Assembly (NCBI GenBank): GCA_009602735.1
Contig: WELA01007584.1
Span: 593,750-657,749 of the forward strand
Length of the DNA: 64,000 nucleotides
DNA from: Mesotaenium endlicherianum
Lineage: Eukaryota; Streptophyta; Zygnematophyceae; Zygnematales; Mesotaeniaceae
Direction of reading: 5' to 3'
In this document: positions 57,489-64,000 of the stretch, in pieces
Position numbering within the stretch: the first letter of the stretch is position 1
Layout: every line of letters begins with the position of its first letter
Position numbers and translations under genes: made by a program
The notes under the pieces: model-generated
Told to the model about the DNA's origin: nothing
Databases searched by the model: none
The model's input: only the letters and a program-made list of their open reading frames with translations

Positions 57489-60400
57489 CTAAGGAGGGGG
57501 AAACTCCAGGCTCCGCAAAATACGCTCCATGTCAAAGTGAAAATCCCGTAAGCTGCAGCTGGGGGCATCGGCAGAAGGGGCGGGTGAGGACGCAGCTCGC
57601 GTCTGGTGAGATGCAGCAGCAGGAGCACTGGCACTTCGCAAGGCCTGGGACATGTCGGCCAGCGCGGGGCTACTAGCACTTAGGGCTGCGGCCCCAAATG
57701 CAGCATCAGTTGCTGTGCTGGACGAGCTCTGGTTGGAAACTGCAGGGCCTGATTTTGTCTTCCACACAGAGTATATGGTACCTGCCGACGCGCACACAGC
57801 ACTCAATAAAACCGGCACGCAAACTGTAAGTCACACTGCAGGCACTTGGAGCTCACGGCTGCAGCCACCTCGTCAACAGAGCTGAGAAAAGAGGAGGCGC
57901 TGGTGCTGCTAAACAACCACCCCGTTCCAGCAAGCTGGCTCTCTGCCACCGTTTCTCGAACCATCATGCTTCCACGCCAACGAAATATAGATGGGCGTTG
58001 GAGCACCCTGACTATACCTGTCTGTGCATGAGGTGCCCTGACATGGATGTACCTGGTGACGCTATGGCTGGCAGCGGTGCGGGCAAGCCGTGGAGGAACC
58101 GATGCTTGGCTATCCACTCCTTCAGCAGCCTTCAGCACCAGCACACAGCACGCACATGGCACGTACTCCATGATGCCCCCACAACTCTTGCCACAGCAGC
58201 TCATGCTCCCGAGCAAAGGGGAGAACGGTTCGGGACCGCAAGGCTACTAACAGAGAGTCAATCGTTGCAATTTAACGCTAAAAGTATGGATTGCAAGCAA
58301 GATAAAAGGAAAAAGACAAATAAATAAAGCCCTCTGGGCCTTGATGCGCCTCGATTGAAAGCCACCCTGAAGGGCCACAGCTCAGGCTAGTTCCAAAATG
58401 AGGACAGTTCCCGCACAGCGGAGGCGCCACTCAGGGCGGAACTTTATCCCTTCCAGGAGCACATGTGGACTTACGGAATGTAGGGGTAGACCATAAAGTA
58501 GCTGGCCCCCTTGGGCCCGCGAGAGTGCACCATGATGCTTCCATCCTTGGGTGCTGGCACGTCCTCCACAAAATGCCAGCCAATCTCCTGGGGCAAGCAA
58601 AAGAAGAGAAAAAACGTCAGGGCTCTCAACTTCTAAGCTTGAGCACAGCGGGGGGTCTCTGATTTCCATAGGCCCTGGGGCCTGAGGCCCTGCAGCGGCA
58701 ACTGTGCTGATGACACAGCAGCTAGCTCAACTGCTGCCGCTTTCCACCATCTAAGCCGGAGAAGGATTTACTGCAAACGCCAAAGAAGCTTGACCATGAG
58801 AGGCTCAGACAGGAGCATCGAGGGACTCACGCTGATCTCCTTCTTGGTCCGCGGCTCCAAGGGCGTCCTCTCAGACAGGCTTGGGATGATGAACAGGCGT
58901 GACCGCTGCCGTCCAATCGTGAGCTCTATCGAGTCCTCTGGCCTGAGGTAAGGAGCAATGTCCAAGCCCGTCTCCTCTTGCACCTGCTCCCCACACGCGT
59001 TGCAACCAATTTCATCAGCATATCACACGGCCATGCAAGGCCACGCAAGACTATCACTCATAGACTTGACCAGAGCCATGCCCCTCGATGGAAGAGCCCG
59101 AACGGCTGTTACGACGACTACTTGCAGTAGAAGTCGCTGCACCCCTTGGTTGGCTAGCTTCCAGAATCACCAAAAGGTTGAGTGCGTGGTCCAAGCGCAT
59201 AGTAGAGTCGCAGCCTAAGACAATAAAAGGTTGCTGGTAGAGGTGTGCATGTTGTCCTCAATCAAACTTCAACCCACCCCCCTGTTTATGCTAAGTGCCA
59301 GATGAGATGTACAATGGAAGAGAGAGAACGTATGATATAAAGTGGGACCGACCTCTCTGATGGCGCAAAGGTGATCCTCCTCGTCCTTGTTCTTCTTGCC
59401 CCGTGGGAATCCCCAACTTGAACCAGCTTTCCACCCTTTCACCAGAAGGCACTGAAAAATATCCACACCAGCAAATGTCAATAGCCTATCCAGCATGCTC
59501 TCCTGCCACGCACTCGACGTCATGCTACAAAAGAATGTGGACGCTTGATGTGGCATGCCATAGCATGCTCTCCTGCCACGCACTCGACGTCATGCTACAA
59601 AAGAATGTGGACGCTTGATGTGGCATGCCATGAACTTCACAGCGTGGTCAACTTCAATCGACTATCACTGAAGGTTTACAGCTTACCTTTTGAAGGTCTT
59701 CACTGAGAATGATAGCCCCCGTGACAGGGACACCTGTCTTGTAGGTGGTGAAATCTTTGTATATGTCATCTACATGCTGTAGGTATGGGCGCAGGGCAGC
59801 ACATTTCTGGAACACTTTTGTTTAGCAGCAGTCAAGGTATGCTGGTCAGAAGCTGGAGAGGCACATCCACAATTAATCATGAAAAAAGGGCCACTGCCAA
59901 TACAATGGCAAAACATGGTACAGATACTGGTTTGACAAAGAATAAAGGGAGAGACACGCTATTGAGTGGCCTTTGCTGCAGCATGTGAGCATGGGATAGT
60001 TAATTTACGAGCAGAGGGCTCCAGAGAAATAAAGGACAACGGCATTAGGCAGGATACTTAAGGAGGTAAAATCGCGTAGGTTGAGAGACTTGAGGCCAGA
60101 AAACTGTTCTCTGCTGTTGTCCTCATAAAACCAGTGCGCCTGTTCAATAAGGAACAGAATTCTTTCGAATGACTGCAGTTCTTCCACCGGCACGTTGAGG
60201 ACAAAGCGGCTGCTCATGTGTAAGATCCAATATATCAGCTAAACACGGCCTCAATCTCCTTCTTAATGAACAATTTCGTCCGCTTCATGCAACACTACAA
60301 AGTGTGATCGACCAGCTGATTGACTATGTCTGAGACGTTCTCTCGGGAAGTAAGTTCTTATCTTCTGAGAAAAATACACGTTAACCGGACGTTCAATTTA

Positions 60401-60651
60401 ATTGTTCGCAGGCAGGCACAACACGTGCTCTAACTTTTTAGAGCTTCATCAAAGTTCAGAGTAAGTTGGAAAGCATGGAGAATAAACCTGCACAGATCGT
60501 CTAAAAGCTCCTGCGAAGGTAAGTTGCTCTTATGTACATTGCTAACAGGTTTCAGTGGTTTTACAGCAGCCCCTTTAGATTTGGAAGATGCACCATTATT
60601 TGCTGTAACTTTTGAAAGCGGAACCCCGTTCCCTGAGGCCATTCCAAACAT
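57489..60651 (-). CDS. DCP2: mRNA-decapping enzyme subunit 2 (DCP2), about 8 exons, ~386 aa
   Basis: Nudix hydrolase that removes the m7G cap in cytoplasmic P-bodies with DCP1. Exons read on the minus strand: 60651-60488, 60209-60058, 59814-59687, 59451-59353, 58983-58831, 58587-58475, 58129-58018, and a last exon ending at 57489 (start 57728, or alternatively 57758). Phases agree at all junctions with GT-AG introns. The N-terminal regulatory domain reads [34 protein letters not shown] and [16 protein letters not shown]. The catalytic Nudix box is intact: G-x5-E-x7-REVQEETGL, across exons 4 and 5, with all catalytic Glu present. Box B region follows ([10 protein letters not shown] ... [11 protein letters not shown]). 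The C-terminus ends [14 protein letters not shown]. It starts at ATG 60651, with an in-frame ATG at 60642. The protein is short beside land-plant and animal homologues because the C-terminal tail is brief. Confidence 0.93.
59492..59631. repeat. 70-bp perfect tandem duplication in DCP2 intron 3
   Basis: Units 59492-59561 and 59562-59631 (AGCATGCTCTCCTGCCACGC...) are identical by eye. They lie within the intron between exons 3 and 4 and do not touch the splice sites. Confidence 0.88.
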
Positions 60652-61738
60652 GCCTGCAAGTCTGGGATGAAGGAATGGACCAGCAGAAGATTTGAGCCTC
60701 TACGTTGCAAGCATGCATACCCACTTTAAGTAGCCCTTAATTTTAAAACAAGCTCTTAACCTGCCATAACTTCCTAGCCATGGCTTATGTTGAACCTTTC
60801 AAATTCAAACGTGGACAGAGATGCACCGTCGCACTGTCGACTGTTTCGATGTCAATCCCGTCCGGACGTGGCGAGTGATCAATCTCCAGTTCTCGTCACG
60901 TCTTGTTAGTTCAACATCGTTACCACATATTGACTATGCTAGCGGATACGAGCAGCTACCTCAACGTCAACGTTCCCGACGCTGACTTTTAAGGCGTCGA
61001 GCAAATTTGGGCTCCAGGTGGATTACTAAACGCCAATATGCTGTTGGTATGTAGGCCCTAGGGGTGTATAGGCCAGCATAGACCTACGTCTGGGTGGGAA
61101 CTCTGCTCCCGGTGCTCCGGTCGTGTCTTCTGGTTGCTTATGTCAACAGTCGAAGAGGATCCATATTCCAACTTCCGATCTGCATCCAATAGCTAGCATA
61201 CTGTTCATAACGCTGTGCCTCGGTGGGCATTGATGTTCATCGATCGCCATCGACTTATGAGCTATGGTGGGCTTCAAGATCCCATCAATAGTTTTGTACT
61301 TAAATGATACATGCATATGAAGCCATGTCCCACTTTGCCCCAGCTATCCAAGTAGGCTTTGGGAAAATGCAGCTCTATTAGGATAGGTCATTAAGAGTCT
61401 GCTCTCCCGCTTATTTCTCGTATGAAAGCACCATTCTGGCAATTGTCCGTATTTCTGCTGGAAATGAGACGCGTGCATCTCCAGGCTAATCTGCTCAAAA
61501 ATGCGAACGATGGGATATAGCACTGAGTATATGCGTTCAAACAGGCTAAAGCATGCTATTGCACTTTGCTGCTGAACTTTAATCAGTTGAACACATTCAG
61601 CTTATAGTCTCGTTCCACCTTAAGGTGAGAGCGGAACCACACGGTGTCAAGGACGGTCCGCTAAGCTGGTGTGAATCTTGGCAGCTATGCAAACGGAAAC
61701 ATAAAAACTGAAGTTGTGTCTACACTGAAGGGTACGTG
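60652..61738. promoter_or_regulatory. Shared upstream interval of divergent DCP2 and Atg22-like genes
   Basis: 1,087 bp between two divergent start codons. No other gene is seen, so both promoters and 5' leaders should lie here. A CTTGCAG acceptor-like site just before the DCP2 ATG (60653-60659 in reverse) may indicate a 5' UTR intron. No definite TATA box. Confidence 0.45.
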
Positions 61739-64000
61739 ATGGCTAAGATGACAGGAGGAACGAGACCCTCAACTATGGGTTTAGAGATCCACCAGAACTC
61801 ACACCAGCCCAGTCACACAGTCCTGCCTGTGACAGCCAGGGAGCGCTGGGGATGGTACCTGTACGACTGTGCATATGCACCCCTCACCTACGTAGCACAG
61901 CCTGTCTTGCTGCCACTCCTGCTCCTAAGCTTGGCCGATCATGAGGCCTGGAACAGGCTCGGTCAGCCCGCCCCTCCAGCCTGTCATGGAGGCCCCTCGG
62001 ACAGCTGTGTGCGCTGCATCGCAGAAGAGGGGGACAAGCTAATGACGCCCCAGGGGTACACTCCTCCTTCCCTTCCGCATGGACGCTCCACCACCCTGCG
62101 TGACTTGACAGTGTCAGACCTGAATGGAACGGGCATGACAGGTGACACTAGCTCTGGTGTCCTAGCGCCTCGAAAGCACGGCCGCTCATCACGATCATCT
62201 TGATGGTGCAAACAAGCCTGCCAGTGGGTCGGGGCCGTTAATTTTGCTGGAGCGCCTGCGATTGGAATTGCACCAACTAGGACTGGGGGGACTGGGGGGA
62301 GCAGACGAGGGGTGTCGTGTGGGGGCGCGCTCTCTTGCCAACGCCATTTCACCCATTCTGGAGCGCATGGGAACATCCTGCTTGTTCCTTTCTCGGTCTG
62401 CAAAGTCTAGGGATGGGGGATGTGCCACTTGTCGTTCGTCAGCCCTGTTCTATGCTTCTCTTGCTCGCGCTCCTGTGCTGCCATATTACCCGCTGCTGAT
62501 GTGGATACATGCCACCGACTATAACTCCTGCAAGCCACAAGCAAATGTTTACCTGGGGGTAAAGTGCAGTGACTTCGAGCTACATCCATGTGGCACGCTG
62601 TAGTAGCTCATATAACTAATGGCAGGTCAGGCGCATGCATTGCTCGCAGCGAAGTAGCCCCACTGTTGCTACGCTGCCCGGCTGGCAAGGCTGGCCCGCT
62701 CGCCAGCTCACCGCTCTGAGCCTACTAAGCGGCTCGACAAGGTTCAAGCGCCCAGACATGCGACACGTGTCTCTCAGCTGCGTAAAGAGGGTGCGCAGCT
62801 CTAGCTCCAGCAGAGTGCCGTCACCCATCACCCATTGCCCATTGCCCATTGCCCCACCACCATTCACCAGTCACCCTTCGCCCATGAACCCCGCGGCAAG
62901 CACAGGCGGCTGGCAGGCAGGCCGTAACCTGGTCCTTTGTGCTTTCCGTTTGATCACTGGGGTAGCGGGCGTTGGAGTGTTTGTCGACACGTTGACCTTT
63001 GCACGCCCTTCCTGGGCCCTCCTACCCGTGGCATTGTTGTAGTAAGAGCCCGCTTCACTTACCCCTCCTCCTCCCCTAATTGTCATGTGCTAACCTCAAC
63101 TCCTTGGCATGGTCTTTGAGCAGACTTTTGGCTCCAAAGCCCTCTCCACTCTCCATGAGGTCCCCTGGTTGACCTTTTCGTGGTGTGTGTGTGTGCGTGC
63201 GTATGTGTGTGCACACAGGCCCAGGGAGCTGCCTGGCAGAAGCGTGTGCTGGGGTGCTCTTTGCTTCACCCCACTGCACTGGGTGGTGGCCTTGCTGGCG
63301 GCATCGCTGCTCGTCCAGCTGGCGGTCCTCGTCACCCTGGGCCCGTTGGCTGGCGACTACTTGCGTAGGAAGAAGGTAGTGCAGCACTTGCTCTTCCCCC
63401 CCTCCCGCTCCCTGCCCCGCTCCGCGCCTGTGCAGGGGCATGCATGGGGGCCTTATGCGGCACACTGTGATGATGCAACCCAGAAGCGTGGTGAGGGACC
63501 TACGCTTTGCCAAAGTCCCCTACACAGCTCTGCCAGCCCGGCATCTCGTCGTTGCGCCACATGGCTGTTGGGCCGCGCCAGACCCTGCCAGAGCGACTGT
63601 TGGCGAGCTGCAGTAGGCCGTGGCCCCCACACGCGCGTGCGGTCAGGCACTCGGCATGCAGGCGGCTCATCAGCACTTCCTGATGCCAGCTTCTGTGGAC
63701 TTCCCTTCTTTTCTACTTCTCCTTCCTCCTCCTCCTCCTCCTCCTCCTCCTCCTCCTCCTCGTCATCATCATCTTCTCGTGCTGCAGCAGCGTCCGTGCA
63801 CGTATTGCACGGTCCCCCGTGGGTAGGTGAAAGAGAGTCGCAGGCAGGCTGCCTTGCCAACAAGGTGGAAAGCCAGACTGGGGCGCTTGGTGGTCCACAG
63901 AAGTCTGACCTGCGGTTGACCGCTGCTGTGTAGGCAGATGCTGACGTTGACCACTTTGGCCGGCGCCCTGGCCTGCTTCGGCGCCATGGCTGTGGACTCG
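61739..64000 (+). CDS. Atg22-like major-facilitator (vacuolar amino-acid effluxer type), 5' part
   Basis: Exon 1 (61739 to about 62055) holds ERWGWYLYDCAYAPLTYVAQ, the hallmark first helix of the Atg22/UMF1 family, followed by a hydrophobic run PVLLPLLLLSLA. Exon 2 (63219-63375) encodes a membrane segment (LHWVVALLAASLLVQLAVLV) and the family's LGPLAGDYLRRKK turn. Exon 3 starts at 63938 (MLTLTTLAGALACFGAMAVD) and runs off the window. The exon 2/3 junction is in phase; the exon 1 donor at 62056 (GG/GTACAC) fits the phase but is weak. Fungal Atg22 exports amino acids from the vacuole after autophagy; a role here is inferred from family only. Confidence 0.75.
62822..62856 (+). repeat. CCCATTG-type short tandem repeat in Atg22-like intron 1
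   Basis: Irregular CCCATCA/CCCATTG heptamers repeated about five times. Confidence 0.7.
63183..63217 (+). repeat. GT-rich microsatellite next to the exon 2 acceptor
   Basis: Imperfect (GT)n ending GCACACAG, whose AG is the proposed exon 2 acceptor of the Atg22-like gene. The unusual purine/pyrimidine alternation replaces a normal pyrimidine tract. Confidence 0.7.
63721..63774 (+). repeat. (TCC)n / (TCA)n trinucleotide microsatellite
   Basis: About twelve TCC units followed by several TCA units, in intron 2 of the Atg22-like gene. Long Ser/Glu homopolymer frames across it are artefacts of the repeat. Confidence 0.9.

Noticed and set aside
62635-63042. Plus-strand ORF (135 codons) in the Atg22-like gene
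   Set aside because: It lies in the intron between exons 1 and 2, spans a simple repeat and shows no similarity to the transporter family.
63453-63863. Minus-strand ORF with a long poly-Glu run
   Set aside because: The run is the reverse reading of the (TCC)n microsatellite inside an intron of the Atg22-like gene; no other protein-like features.

Overview
The window looks like nuclear DNA from the green lineage. My best guess is a large, retrotransposon-rich streptophyte (charophyte-type) genome. Clues are the chromodomain Ty3/gypsy elements, initiator-Met-type primer sites, a hydroxyproline-rich cell-wall-type glycoprotein gene, and two intron-rich host genes (the mRNA-decapping enzyme DCP2 and an Atg22-like transporter). 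The species cannot be fixed from the sequence alone.

Layout. Positions 1-53,440 are almost entirely nested LTR elements. A reverse-oriented chromovirus (here 'B', fragments from 3,880 to 25,125) was invaded by a non-autonomous LTR element without recognisable gag/pol (LARD-like, 1-3,879) and by a related full-length chromovirus ('A', 9,967-19,531). A itself carries a same-family solo LTR (11,231-11,951). The LARD/B junction appears twice, as two ~4.78-kb near-copies separated by a single N at 5,076. B abuts a head-to-head fragment of the same family ('C', 25,131-30,287), which carries a 1,264-bp solo LTR of another family ('F'). Next come a gag-like fossil on the minus strand ('D', 30,288 to ~33,480) split by a solo LTR, a complete-looking chromovirus ('G', 35,277-44,073), low-copy repeats, and a very young complete-looking chromovirus ('E', 46,236-52,915).

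Positions 53,440-64,000 form a gene island. It holds an AT-rich segment of unknown origin, a membrane-anchored proline-rich glycoprotein (55,134-55,868, +), DCP2 (57,489-60,651, -, about eight exons, Nudix box intact), and the 5' part of an Atg22-like major-facilitator gene (61,739 to beyond 64,000, +). DCP2 and the Atg22-like gene are divergent and share a 1.1-kb upstream interval.

The most interesting signal is a third open reading frame downstream of pol in the A/B/C/G family. It encodes about 558 residues: a coiled coil, a conserved Trp-rich core, an acidic stretch and an Arg-Ser tail. I recognise no known domain. It persists in all four copies and is preceded in each by a branch-point and splice-acceptor arrangement, which suggests expression from a spliced RNA.
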